Shown: piece by piece, positions 8,676 through 17,119 of the stretch
Layout: every line of letters starts with the position of its first letter
How positions within the stretch are numbered: position 1 is the first letter of the stretch
Source of the DNA: Candidatus Thalassolituus haligoni
GTDB lineage: Bacteria; Pseudomonadota; Gammaproteobacteria; Pseudomonadales; Oceanobacteraceae
Length of the DNA stretch: 64,000 nucleotides
Direction of reading: 5' to 3'
Assembly (NCBI RefSeq): GCF_041222825.1
Contig: NZ_CP139482.1
Location: forward strand, 3,787,501 to 3,851,500
The notes under the pieces: generated by a model
What the model was told of the DNA's origin: nothing
The model's input: the letters and a program-made list of their open reading frames with translations, nothing else
The model's database searches: none
Translations under genes and position numbers: made by a program

Positions 8676-9842
8676 TCAGCTGGTCAGCACGACGGCGCTA
8701 TCCACATCCCAGTACAGGTGTACCCGTTCATGCCAGGTAAAACGGGCACCGCTGTCGCGGGAGGTATTGGGCTGGGTCACACGGACTTCCTTGCCGCTGT
8801 CGAGGCGTACACGGAAGACCGACAGGCTGCCCATGTAGGCGATGTCTTCGATCACGCCGGAGCAGGTGTTGTCGGTTTGTACCGGTGGCTCGTGGCTGAT
8901 GAGCATTTTTTCTGGCCGGATGGCCACGCACACTTCCTGATTGGGTGCACAGCTGATGCCATGGTTGAGGTACACGCTTGGCTCAAAGTCGTTGCAGCGA
9001 ATACGCACGCGATCCGGTTCGTCTTCCGTCACCCGACCATTAAGCAGGTTGACCGAGCCGACAAACCGGGCGACAAACTGGCTGTTGGGGTATTCGTAAA
9101 TATCATGGGGTTCACCCACCTGGACAATGTTGCCCTGGTTCATCACGCCGATGCGGGTCGCCAGCGTCATGGCTTCTTCCTGGTCGTGGGTCACCACCAC
9201 AAAGGTCACGCCCAGCTCTTCCTGAATGTTCACCAGCTCAAACTGGGTTTCTTCGCGCAGTTTTTTATCCAGCGCTCCCAGCGGTTCGTCGAGCAGCAGC
9301 AACTTCGGACGCTTTACCAGTGAGCGCGCCAGCGCGACCCGCTGGCGCTGGCCACCGGAGAGCTGGTGTGGCTTGCGTTTGCCGAGATGGCCCAGTTGCA
9401 CCATGTCGAGCATATCGGCCACGCGACGCTTGATGTCGACGTCGGCCAGCCGCTGGCGCTTGAGGCCAAAGGCAATGTTTTTTTCAACGCTCAGATGCGG
9501 GAACAGCGCATAAGACTGAAACATCATGTTCACCGGTCGATTCCACGGCGGAATGCCAGCCATGTCCACATCGTCAATCAGAATACGGCCACTGGTCGGC
9601 TGTTCGAACCCGGCCAGCATCCGCAGCAGGGTACTTTTGCCCGAACCGGAGCCGCCCAGCAAACAGAACAGCTCGCGCTTGTAGACTTTCAGGCTGATGT
9701 TGTCGACGGCGGTAAAGTCACCAAACTGTTTGGTCACCCCGTCAAAGAAGACAAACGGATGGGCATTGGGGTCGCGCCACAAGTCTGGCGTGGGTGCCGT
9801 CAGCGGGTTGGTTTTCGGGGCGGGTTGTTGTGCTGTTGTCAT
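8676..9842 (-). CDS. potG: Putrescine ABC transporter ATPase (PotG-like)
   Basis: 388 residues. Walker A is GGSGSGKST, the signature motif LSGGQRQRVALARSL, Walker B LLLLDEPLGALD and the H-loop VVTHDQEEAMT. The C-terminal TOBE-type domain (about residues 290-385) is the regulatory part seen in PotA/PotG/MalK ATPases. The N-terminal extension before the ABC domain (about 30 residues) fits PotG. It energises polyamine import on the cytoplasmic side and sits between the receptor gene and the permeases. Confidence 0.92.
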   Translation of the reverse strand: MTTAQQPAPKTNPLTAPTPDLWRDPNAHPFVFFDGVTKQFGDFTAVDNISLKVYKRELFCLLGGSGSGKSTLLRMLAGFEQPTSGRILIDDVDMAGIPPWNRPVNMMFQSYALFPHLSVEKNIAFGLKRQRLADVDIKRRVADMLDMVQLGHLGKRKPHQLSGGQRQRVALARSLVKRPKLLLLDEPLGALDKKLREETQFELVNIQEELGVTFVVVTHDQEEAMTLATRIGVMNQGNIVQVGEPHDIYEYPNSQFVARFVGSVNLLNGRVTEDEPDRVRIRCNDFEPSVYLNHGISCAPNQEVCVAIRPEKMLISHEPPVQTDNTCSGVIEDIAYMGSLSVFRVRLDSGKEVRVTQPNTSRDSGARFTWHERVHLYWDVDSAVVLTS

Positions 9843-9928
9843 AACCTGGCTACCAGTTAGACGGGGGCTGCCCCCCTCGGGAATGGCAGCACCGCCCGGA
9901 TGTTTCTCCGGGTCGGTGCGAATATCAA

Positions 9929-11020
9929 TTAACGGCCGGTTTTGACGTTTGACCAGGCACGGTTGAGCACGCGGTCAAACTTGGCTGTGTGGGCTTGCTG
10001 GGTAAACAGCTTGGCTTTCACGGCGGTACTTGGGTAAATGCCCGGATTGCTGATCACGTCTTCGTTCAGGAATGGCTCGGCAGCGGTGTTCGGTACGGCG
10101 TAATAGACGTAGTTGGAGATACCGGCTGCGGTTTTTGGCTCGAGGACAAAGTTGATGAACTGGTAAGCCGCGTCTTTATTGGGGGCATCGGCAGGAATCG
10201 CCATCAGGTCAAACCATACCAGCGTGCCTTCTTTCGGAATGACGTACGCCACTTCCACTCCCTGTCCGGCTTCTTCTGCGCGGCTCTGGGATTGCAGAAT
10301 ATCGCCGTTGTAGCCCAGCGCGACACAGATTTCACCGTTGGCCAGATCGGAGATGTACTGGCTGGAATGGAAATAACGGTAGTTGTCACGATTGGCTTTC
10401 ATCAGGGCTTCGGCTTTGCCGAGGTCGCTTTTGCTTTCTGAGTTGGGGTCAAGGCCGACGTAGTTGAGGGCGATCGACATCACTTCAGCCGGAGAGTCCA
10501 GCAAGCCAATGCCGCAGTCTTTCAGCTTGGCAGAAATTTTTGGATCAAAGATCAGGTCGAGGGTATCGACAGGCATCTCACCCAGTCGCGCCTTGATCAT
10601 TTCCACGTTGTAACCCAGACCAATGGTGCCCCAGGCCCATGGCACACTGTGGGCATTACCGGCATCGTGACGGGCGACTTTTTCCAGCAGGGTCTTGTCG
10701 AGGTTGCCGTAGTTGCTCAGCTTGCTGCTGTCGATGGTGGCGTAGATACCGGCCTGAATCTGACGTTCAAGAAAAGCACCGGTCGGTACTACCAGGTCGT
10801 AACCGCTGCTGCCCGTCATCAATTTGGCTTCCAGCACTTCGTTGGAATCGTAAACGTCGTAGTTCACCTTGATGCCGGTTTTTTGTTCGAATTCAGCCAC
10901 CGCTTCCGGGTAGATATAATCCGACCAGTTGTAGATATTCAGTTCCTTATCAGCGGCCAGAGCGCTGGATGCGGCCGTCAGCGCGCATACAGAGGCCATC
11001 AGAGCAGACAGTTTGAGCAT
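9929..11020 (-). CDS. potF: Periplasmic putrescine-binding protein (PotF/SpuD-like)
   Basis: About 363 residues. A signal peptide (MLKLSALMASVCALTAASS, cleaved near ALAAD) is followed by KELNIYNWSDYIYPEAVAEF, the typical start of PotF/SpuD receptors. It captures putrescine in the periplasm and delivers it to PotHI. I used the internal ATG at 11020, which has GGAG seven bases upstream; the ATG at 11041 would add seven residues before the signal peptide and lacks a ribosome site. It is the first gene of the receptor-ATPase-permease-permease-GATase operon. Confidence 0.92.
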   Translation of the reverse strand: MLKLSALMASVCALTAASSALAADKELNIYNWSDYIYPEAVAEFEQKTGIKVNYDVYDSNEVLEAKLMTGSSGYDLVVPTGAFLERQIQAGIYATIDSSKLSNYGNLDKTLLEKVARHDAGNAHSVPWAWGTIGLGYNVEMIKARLGEMPVDTLDLIFDPKISAKLKDCGIGLLDSPAEVMSIALNYVGLDPNSESKSDLGKAEALMKANRDNYRYFHSSQYISDLANGEICVALGYNGDILQSQSRAEEAGQGVEVAYVIPKEGTLVWFDLMAIPADAPNKDAAYQFINFVLEPKTAAGISNYVYYAVPNTAAEPFLNEDVISNPGIYPSTAVKAKLFTQQAHTAKFDRVLNRAWSNVKTGR

Positions 11021-11398
11021 ATGTTTCTCCAGAAATAACACGTTAGTCGAGCAACCTTGATCGTCACGCTACGGATGCCGCCGAGGCATTCCCATACCCC
11101 CCAGGGGCTAGATCCCCGGTGGGCTTTATACAGGCCAGTAAAATCAGGCCCTGTAGAGCCAATAGTGGCTTATTTCCGCCACAAGCTGGCCGACAATGTT
11201 CACATTACCAGCCGCGCCACCCTGCGAATCTGAGCCGCACTGGTCACATCCAAAGCCAGCACAGTACTCCACAACCAAAACAGGCGACCCGATGGGCCGC
11301 CCACTGTTGTCACTCAGATTGTGGTGTCGATGGTGTCATTCATTGTTTGTCGCACCCGTCTTGTCGCTGACGCGACCAGTGCCAGGCTTGTGCTGCGG
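11021..11398. other. Intergenic region between the synthetase gene and potF
   Basis: No gene is supported. It should contain the potF promoter. None of the TGTGATCACA sites found elsewhere in the locus occurs here, and I saw no sigma-54 or other clear motif. Confidence 0.5.
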
Positions 11399-12724
11399 TT
11401 ACAGCAGGCCGAGGTACGACTCATATTCAATGTCGGAAATACGGCTGTTCAGCTCGGTAATTTCCTGGCGCTTGATCGCACAGAAAACATCCACAAACTC
11501 ATCGCCCAGGTATTCACGCAGCACTGCACTCTTGTCCAGCGCCTTGATGGCGTCGTCCCAGCGATAAGGCAAACGCGTCGACTCGTGGGAATCGGCATAG
11601 GCATCGCCTTCCATCGGTTCTGGCGGAACGAGTTTGTTATTCAGGCCATACAAAGACCCGGCCAATACGGCCGCCAACACCAGATACGGGTTAGCGTCGG
11701 CACCGGACACCCGGTGCTCCAGCCGCCGTGCTTCCGGGTCACCTTCCGGTACCCGTACTGCAGTCGTGCGATTCTCATAACCCCAACAGGCAAATACCGG
11801 CGCATGGGAACCGTCCTGAAAGCGGCGATAGGAATTCAGGTGCGGCGCAAACAGCAGCATCGAGCTAGGCATCAATTCCAGCAAACCGGCAATCGCCTGG
11901 GTCAGCATCTCGGTGCCTTCTTCGCCGCCGTTGTCGAACAGGTTGTTACCATCTTTGTCGACCAGGCTGAAATGCACGTGAAAGCCGTTACCGGAATGTT
12001 CGGCGTAAGGCTTGGCCATAAAAGTGGAAGTGTAACCGTGCTTGCGGGCAATGCCCTTGACCAGACGCTTGAACCAGATCGACTGGTCACCAGCGTTTAA
12101 CGGGTCGGAGACGTGCTTGAGGTTGATCTCGAACTGACCCGGCCCCAGCTCGGAAATAATGGTATCGGCCAATACACCCTGTACATCACAGGCGGCACGC
12201 ACTTCAGCAAAAAACGATTCCAGGCCATCAACGTCTTCAATTGAGTAGGCATCGGTGGTGTTGAGGCGGCGACCATGGCCACGATCCAGTACCGGCGGAC
12301 GCGGACGCTGCACTTCTTCGGAATCGCCATCCATCAGATAAAATTCCAGCTCGGTGGCCATCACCGGATACCAGCCACGTTCATGGAAACGGTCGACGAT
12401 GTTTTTTAATACCTGGCGCGGATCGACGTTAAAGGGCGAGCCGTCCGGGTTCATCATCATCGCCTGCAACTGATGGCGCTCTTCGCCAGCCCAAGGCACC
12501 AGAGTCGGTTTGTCTTGCACGGGTATACAAATACCGTCGTTGTCACCGGTTTCGAACACCAGGCCGTTATCAGGGACATCACCGCCCCAAAAATCGACAC
12601 CGATAACGGAGCGTGGCAACTTGACGCCCTCTTCATAGACTTTATCCAGCGAGCTGCCTAACAGGCGTTTGCCTCGCAGGTTGCCGTTCAGATCGACGAT
12701 AAAAAGATCAAAATCATTTTGCAT
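11399..12724 (-). CDS. puuA: Glutamine-synthetase-family gamma-glutamylpolyamine synthetase (PuuA/SpuB-like)
   Basis: About 441 residues. It probably joins glutamate to putrescine or another polyamine using ATP, the first step of the gamma-glutamyl route. GS landmarks are ELEFYLMDG (metal-binding Glu-x-Glu), GNGFHVHFSL, NSYRRFQDG, NRTTAVRVPEG and LEHRVSGADANPYL. The short N-terminal domain begins FDLFIVDLNGNLRGKRL, typical of PuuA-like and not of housekeeping GlnA. ATG at 12724 (AGG eight bases upstream) is the best start. It faces a GntR gene across a region with a TGTGATCACA site, which suggests repression relieved by a polyamine-derived signal. SpuB-type function is inferred from the locus. 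Confidence 0.85.
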   Translation of the reverse strand: MQNDFDLFIVDLNGNLRGKRLLGSSLDKVYEEGVKLPRSVIGVDFWGGDVPDNGLVFETGDNDGICIPVQDKPTLVPWAGEERHQLQAMMMNPDGSPFNVDPRQVLKNIVDRFHERGWYPVMATELEFYLMDGDSEEVQRPRPPVLDRGHGRRLNTTDAYSIEDVDGLESFFAEVRAACDVQGVLADTIISELGPGQFEINLKHVSDPLNAGDQSIWFKRLVKGIARKHGYTSTFMAKPYAEHSGNGFHVHFSLVDKDGNNLFDNGGEEGTEMLTQAIAGLLELMPSSMLLFAPHLNSYRRFQDGSHAPVFACWGYENRTTAVRVPEGDPEARRLEHRVSGADANPYLVLAAVLAGSLYGLNNKLVPPEPMEGDAYADSHESTRLPYRWDDAIKALDKSAVLREYLGDEFVDVFCAIKRQEITELNSRISDIEYESYLGLL

Positions 12725-12814
12725 GGAACACCTGGTCATGAAGGAGCACAAGGAAAGAAGGGGCACACAAACGCTCTGGCTGCCCCGCCTGTGTTGTGCT
12801 TGAATATCCCGAAT

Positions 12815-12824
12815 TGTGATCACA
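12815..12824. promoter_or_regulatory. TGTGATCACA operator between the synthetase gene and the GntR gene
   Basis: A perfect 10-bp palindrome in AATTGTGATCACATATT, placed in the divergent promoter region. The identical core occurs twice before the aminotransferase gene (13792-13801 and 13806-13815). The GntR protein encoded between these sites is the obvious ligand. Confidence 0.65.
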
Positions 12825-12883
12825 TATTCGATGACAGGCAAGTAGCAAACACGAGCAAAAACCGCAGACAGAGCGCTATCAGC

Positions 12884-13579
12884 ATGGATAAACACACCCC
12901 GATTGATCTCACCCTAACTGAGCGCCACAGCGCTGTAACTATCACCCAGTGGGTATACAGCACACTGCGCCAGGCCGTATTGCTGGGGAAAATAGCGCCA
13001 GGGCGTGCTCTTACCATACGCGAATTGGCGACATTGCTCGATGTATCCCCAATGCCCATCCGCGAGGCTCTACGCCAGTTGTCGGCAGAAGGGGCATTGG
13101 AAATTCTCGAAAACCGCCGCGTTATGGTGCCGAAAATGACGGCGATGAAATTTGCCGAGCTGGTTGAAGCCCGCATCTGCCTCGAAACCCACAGTGCTGT
13201 GCGCGCCATGCCCTACATTGATGAAACCCGGCTGGCCCAGCTGGAAGAGCTCGACAGCCGCATTGATATCGCCAGCGAGACCGGCAACAGCCACGATGTA
13301 ACCCGGTACAATCAGCAATTCCACCGTCTGCTTTACACCGCCAACCCGCATCAGGTTACCCAGTCGTTAATCGAAAGTCTGTGGCTGCAACTGGCGCCGT
13401 TTATGCAAGTCGCCAGCGAAAATCTTGATGATTATTACCAGGTCGATCGCCACAAGGAGGCCGTTGCCGCCATTCGTGAGCGCGATTCTCTGGCCTTACA
13501 AATGGCCATCAGCGCTGATATTCGCGACGGTTGTGCTTTTGCCTCCTCACCAGAACAGCTGCAACAATTGCTCGGTTAG
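12884..13579 (+). CDS. GntR-family regulator (FCD type) of the polyamine locus
   Basis: 231 residues. An N-terminal winged helix (about 15-85; TIRELATLLDVSPMPIREAL is the recognition region) precedes an all-helical FCD effector domain with the metal/effector residues of this class spread over about residues 95-225 (EARICLETHSA, YNQQFHRLLY, DRHKEAVAAI). I used the ATG giving MDKHTPIDL because the frame upstream lacks any GntR homology, though the ribosome site is weak. It sits between the divergent synthetase gene and the aminotransferase gene. TGTGATCACA palindromes flank it on both sides, so it most likely represses both and itself. Confidence 0.85.
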   Translation: MDKHTPIDLTLTERHSAVTITQWVYSTLRQAVLLGKIAPGRALTIRELATLLDVSPMPIREALRQLSAEGALEILENRRVMVPKMTAMKFAELVEARICLETHSAVRAMPYIDETRLAQLEELDSRIDIASETGNSHDVTRYNQQFHRLLYTANPHQVTQSLIESLWLQLAPFMQVASENLDDYYQVDRHKEAVAAIRERDSLALQMAISADIRDGCAFASSPEQLQQLLG

Positions 13580-13791
13580 CAAGACCCGGCTGCCGGGCCG
13601 CTGCCATTTGTATTCCTCATCGCCTTAACAACATCTCTTTGCATGGCTTTTCTTTGCAGGACTTCGCTTCGCACACATTTCTTCGCCGACGCCGCCTGAT
13701 ACGCATATTTTGTCGTCGTCCGCTATTGGACAATCTGGACGATTGGTGATTTCAGGCCAGTCATTTTGTACAGCCATTGACCAATTCATTT

Positions 13792-13815
13792 TGTGATCAC
13801 AAAATTGTGATCACA
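13792..13815. promoter_or_regulatory. Tandem TGTGATCACA operators upstream of the aminotransferase gene
   Basis: Two identical palindromes, 14 bp centre to centre, within TTTTGTGATCACAAAA and AATTGTGATCACATTT. They end 23 bases before the spuC-like start codon, a position expected to block transcription or translation start. Confidence 0.7.
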
Positions 13816-13838
13816 TTTAAAGAATTAAGGTACGTGAC

Positions 13839-15239
13839 ATGAGCCACGATTCCAACACCACTACTGCAACCAGTCATTCCTCCCTGCAGCAGAGCGACGC
13901 CCGTTTCCACCTGCATCCGTTCACCAACACAACGCGCCTGAACAACAAGGGTGCACGGGTGATCACTCACGCCGACGGGGTGTACATCTGGGATGAACAG
14001 GGCCACAAGATTCTCGATGGCATGGCAGGCTTGTGGTGCGTCAATCTGGGTTATGGCCGTGAGGAGCTGGCCGAAGCCGCCGATGCCCAAATGCGCACAC
14101 TGCCTTACTACAACACCTTTTTTCAAACTACCCATGGCCCCGCAGTCGAACTGGCTGAAGCCATCGCCAGTGTGACGCCTGGGGATCTGAACCGGATTTT
14201 CTTCGCCAACTCCGGCTCAGAAGCCATTGATACTGTGATGCGTCTGACCCGCCACTACTGGGCGCTCCAGGGCAAGCCATGGCGTAACATTCTGATCAGC
14301 CGCGAGAACGCCTACCACGGCAGCACCATCGGTGGCACCAGCTTGGGCGGTATGGGTGGCATGCACAAACAGGGAGGGCCGCTGGTGCCGAATATCGAAC
14401 GTATCCGGCAGCCTTACTGGTATGGCGAAGGCGGTGATCAAAGCGAAGAAGCATTTGGCCTGCTAGCAGCGCGGGCACTGGAAGAAAAAATTCTCGCGGT
14501 TGGGCCAGACAACGTCGCCGCGTTTGTGGCAGAACCGATTCAGGGTGCCGGTGGCGTGATCGTACCACCCGCCAGTTATTGGCCCGAGATTCAGCGTATT
14601 TGCCACAAATACGACATTCTGTTGGCAGTGGATGAAGTCATCTGCGGTTTTGGCCGCACTGGCAACTGGTTCGGCAGCGATACCTTTAATATCCAGCCAG
14701 ACATTATGTCGATGGCCAAGGGCTTGTCTTCCGGCTACCTGCCGATTGCAGCGGTTGCGGTCGGTGATCGTATTGCCAACACGTTGATGGCGCAGGATGA
14801 AGACTTCAACCATGGCTTCACCTATTCCGGTCACCCGGTCGCCGCCGCAGTGGCATTAAAAACCATCGACATCATGAAAAATGAACATATTGTTGAGCAA
14901 GTCCGTGACAACACCGGCCCTTACTTCCAGAAAACCCTGCGTGAAAGCCTGTCTGATCACCCGTTAGTGGGCCATATCGAAGGCATCGGCCTGATCGCCG
15001 GTATGGCACTGGTGCAAGACAAGGTCAGCAAAACCCTGTTTCCATCAACGCTGGACATCGGCCTGATCTGCCGTGACCACTGTTTTGATAATGGCCTGAT
15101 CATGCGTGCGGTCGGCAGCCGCATGGTATTGTCGCCACCCTTGGTGATCAACAAAGCAGAAATCAACGAACTGTGCCAAAAAGTCCGCCTCTGTCTCGAC
15201 CTGACACTGGCCAGTGCACAACAGGCAGGAGCACTCTGA
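13839..15239 (+). CDS. spuC: Class III aminotransferase, polyamine:pyruvate type (SpuC-like)
   Basis: 466 residues, a PLP enzyme that would move the amino group of putrescine or another polyamine to pyruvate. Visible landmarks are GLWCVNLGYG, FFANSGSEAID (phosphate binding), Asp265 in LLAVDEVICGFGRTG and the PLP Lys294 in SMAKGLSSGYLP. The N-terminus (FHLHPFTNT) is typical of omega-transaminases of the SpuC/YgjG-related group. The operator pair just upstream ties it to the GntR regulator. Its stop codon overlaps the ATG of the next gene (TGATG). Substrate is inferred from the locus. Confidence 0.9.
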   Translation: MSHDSNTTTATSHSSLQQSDARFHLHPFTNTTRLNNKGARVITHADGVYIWDEQGHKILDGMAGLWCVNLGYGREELAEAADAQMRTLPYYNTFFQTTHGPAVELAEAIASVTPGDLNRIFFANSGSEAIDTVMRLTRHYWALQGKPWRNILISRENAYHGSTIGGTSLGGMGGMHKQGGPLVPNIERIRQPYWYGEGGDQSEEAFGLLAARALEEKILAVGPDNVAAFVAEPIQGAGGVIVPPASYWPEIQRICHKYDILLAVDEVICGFGRTGNWFGSDTFNIQPDIMSMAKGLSSGYLPIAAVAVGDRIANTLMAQDEDFNHGFTYSGHPVAAAVALKTIDIMKNEHIVEQVRDNTGPYFQKTLRESLSDHPLVGHIEGIGLIAGMALVQDKVSKTLFPSTLDIGLICRDHCFDNGLIMRAVGSRMVLSPPLVINKAEINELCQKVRLCLDLTLASAQQAGAL

Positions 15240-16039
15240 TGTCTGAGACAACCGCAACCAAAGCGTTGGCGAATCTGGTCGATCACATTCGCCTGACCAG
15301 TTTTCCGAAGGAGTTGGCCAGTTACCTCACCAGCCTGGCGCATTTTGATACCTGCCTGATGCTGGTGTTTGTTCCCGGTGCGAAACCAACGCTGATTTAC
15401 ACCGAGACTGACGCACCCAGCGCAGCATTGGAAACTTACCTGCACCACAGCTATCTGCTCGACCCGCTTTACTGCGCTCTGCAGCAGAGCAGTAGCAACC
15501 AGATTACCGGGTTAAGCCGCCTCAGCAACATCGCCCCGGATTCCTTCACCCAAAGCGAATATTTTAATAGCTGCTATCAGGAATTTGACCTCGTTGACGA
15601 AATCAACCTGGTCATCGAACTGGCGGAAAACCGCTACTTCACCCTTTCTCTCGGTCGCAAATCCAGCCTTGGCAGCATCACCCGTGCAGAAATGAACCGG
15701 CTGCAGGAACACTGCGCCATGGTCAGTGCATTGATTCGCCAATTCTGGCTCTCCAACGCCGATGAATATCTGCCCAACGGCCAGAGCCGCAGCACCCTGA
15801 CCCAGGCATTACGCACTTTCGGCCAGGGCGTCCTGACCCGCCGCGAGCAGGAAATCACCGCCCTGATTCTGCAAGGCCACAGCTCCCAGTCCATCGCCGA
15901 GCTGCTCAACATCTGTGTTGGCACCGTCAAGGTACATCGCAAAAACATCCATGGCCGGTTGAACACCTCGCAACAAAGCGAAATTTTCACCCTGTTCCTC
16001 AACCACCTCAGTGAAATGGATATGCGTATCGTCGCCTGA
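15239..16039 (+). CDS. LuxR-family transcriptional regulator
   Basis: 266 residues. The C-terminal HTH (about 197-255: LTRREQEITALILQGHSSQS then LNICVGTVKVHRKNIHGRL) is a clear LuxR/NarL helix-turn-helix. The N-terminal two thirds have no receiver phosphorylation site and do not show the invariant tryptophans of acyl-homoserine-lactone binding domains, so it probably binds another small ligand. The start ATG overlaps the aminotransferase stop and has AGGAG upstream, so the two are co-transcribed and translationally coupled. It is a second regulator of the polyamine locus; its targets are not visible here. Confidence 0.85.
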   Translation: MSETTATKALANLVDHIRLTSFPKELASYLTSLAHFDTCLMLVFVPGAKPTLIYTETDAPSAALETYLHHSYLLDPLYCALQQSSSNQITGLSRLSNIAPDSFTQSEYFNSCYQEFDLVDEINLVIELAENRYFTLSLGRKSSLGSITRAEMNRLQEHCAMVSALIRQFWLSNADEYLPNGQSRSTLTQALRTFGQGVLTRREQEITALILQGHSSQSIAELLNICVGTVKVHRKNIHGRLNTSQQSEIFTLFLNHLSEMDMRIVA

Positions 16040-16056
16040 AAGGATCGGCCTTGCCC

Positions 16057-16197
16057 GTAGGGACCGGCTCCGTCCGTGTCCGCCAACCGGCTCCGTCCGT
16101 GTCCGCCAACCGGCTCCGTCCGTGTCCGCAAACCGGCTCCGTCCGTGTCCACAAACCGGTTCACACGTATTCGGACAGCCACGGAGGGCGTCCCTAC
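16057..16197. repeat. Tandem repeat cluster, copy B1
   Basis: Begins GTAGGGACCGGCTCCGTCCG and ends GCGTCCCTAC. The left arm holds four copies of CCGGCTCCGTCCGTGTCC, the right arm one copy of GGACAGCCACGGAGGGCGTC. The left and right units are imperfect reverse complements, so the whole can fold into a long hairpin. It is the same family as 5881-6075. Confidence 0.9.
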
Positions 16198-16219
16198 CAT
16201 TGACCGCCATTGATACAAC

Positions 16220-16352
16220 GTAGGGACCGGCTCCGTCCGTGTCCACCCAACCGGTTCACACGTATTCGGACAGCCACGGAGGGCGTCGGACAGCCACGGA
16301 GGGCGTCGGACAGCCACGGAGGGCGTCGGACAGCCACGGAGGGCGTCCCTAC
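16220..16352. repeat. Tandem repeat cluster, copy B2
   Basis: The same family, with unit expansion on the other arm: one CCGGCTCCGTCCGTGTCC unit on the left and four GGACAGCCACGGAGGGCGTC units (21-base period) on the right, ending GTCCCTAC. It lies 22 bases from copy B1. Confidence 0.9.
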
Positions 16353-16364
16353 ATTCAGGCACAA

Positions 16365-16387
16365 AAAAACCGGCAGAGCCGGTTTTT
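16365..16387. terminator. Bidirectional rho-independent terminator
   Basis: AAAAACCGGC and GCCGGTTTTT form a perfect stem with an AGA loop, with A and T tracts on both sides. It lies between the convergent polyamine-locus LuxR gene and the FMN reductase gene, so it can serve both. Confidence 0.9.
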
Positions 16388-16417
16388 AAATTTACAGCGA
16401 TCAGGCCATGCGAGGCA

Positions 16418-16951
16418 TCACGCCAGCGTTGCCAACGCTTCGGTCAGCGCTGCAGTCAATTCCGCATTGCTCAGCTCACCTTTCTCAACATCAAAGTTAT
16501 CGTAGAACGACGGCACCGACAGTTGAGCTTTCACGTCCATGGCGAAATACGGCGCGGAACCCACAGCAGTCGCTAATACACTCTGCGCACCACCAGGGCC
16601 AGGGGAAGCTGCCATTACCACGACCGGCTTGTTCTGATAAACCTTCTGATCGATACGGGAAGCCCAGTCAAACACGTTTTTATACGCCACACTGAATGAA
16701 CCATTAAACTCACCAAACGAGATCAGCACGGCATCGGCTTCGCCGACTTTCTTGAAAAACGCTTGGGCAGGTTCAGGAATACCAGACTCCTGTTCACGAT
16801 CAACACTGTAAATTGGCATCTCGAAGTCATTCAGATCGAGGATTTCCAACTCAGCGCCAGTGGTCTGCTGCAGCTGCTTGGCCGCATGAGTGACCAGCTG
16901 CTTGTTAATGGACTGACGGCTGTTAGTAGCGGCAAACGCTAATACTTTCAT
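16418..16951 (-). CDS. NADPH-dependent FMN reductase family protein
   Basis: 177 residues with a flavodoxin-like fold. The FMN phosphate loop is FAATNSRQSINKQL near the N-terminus; LISFGEFNGSFSVAYKNVFD and VVVMAASPGPGGAQSV are typical of the SsuE/ChrR/azoreductase-like group. It would reduce flavin or quinones in the cytoplasm with NAD(P)H. It is divergent from a LysR gene across about 170 bp, so that LysR protein probably controls it. The exact substrate cannot be read. Confidence 0.85.
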   Translation of the reverse strand: MKVLAFAATNSRQSINKQLVTHAAKQLQQTTGAELEILDLNDFEMPIYSVDREQESGIPEPAQAFFKKVGEADAVLISFGEFNGSFSVAYKNVFDWASRIDQKVYQNKPVVVMAASPGPGGAQSVLATAVGSAPYFAMDVKAQLSVPSFYDNFDVEKGELSNAELTAALTEALATLA

Positions 16952-17119
16952 GCGGTGGCTCCTTCAAGATGAAGATTGGTTGATGAGGTGCACCTTACAT
17001 TAGCCACACAGATTAATTAATAGCGTTTTTGTGGAGTTATTGTTTCCACCTGACTATCAATAAGCCATTATTCACGCCGTCAGTACCCAACATCTCGTGA
17101 TGTGAGAAAAGGAGACAGC

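Noticed and set aside
12815..12824. CRP binding site
   Set aside because: CRP sites are TGTGA-N6-TCACA. Here the halves abut with no spacer, and all copies surround a GntR gene.
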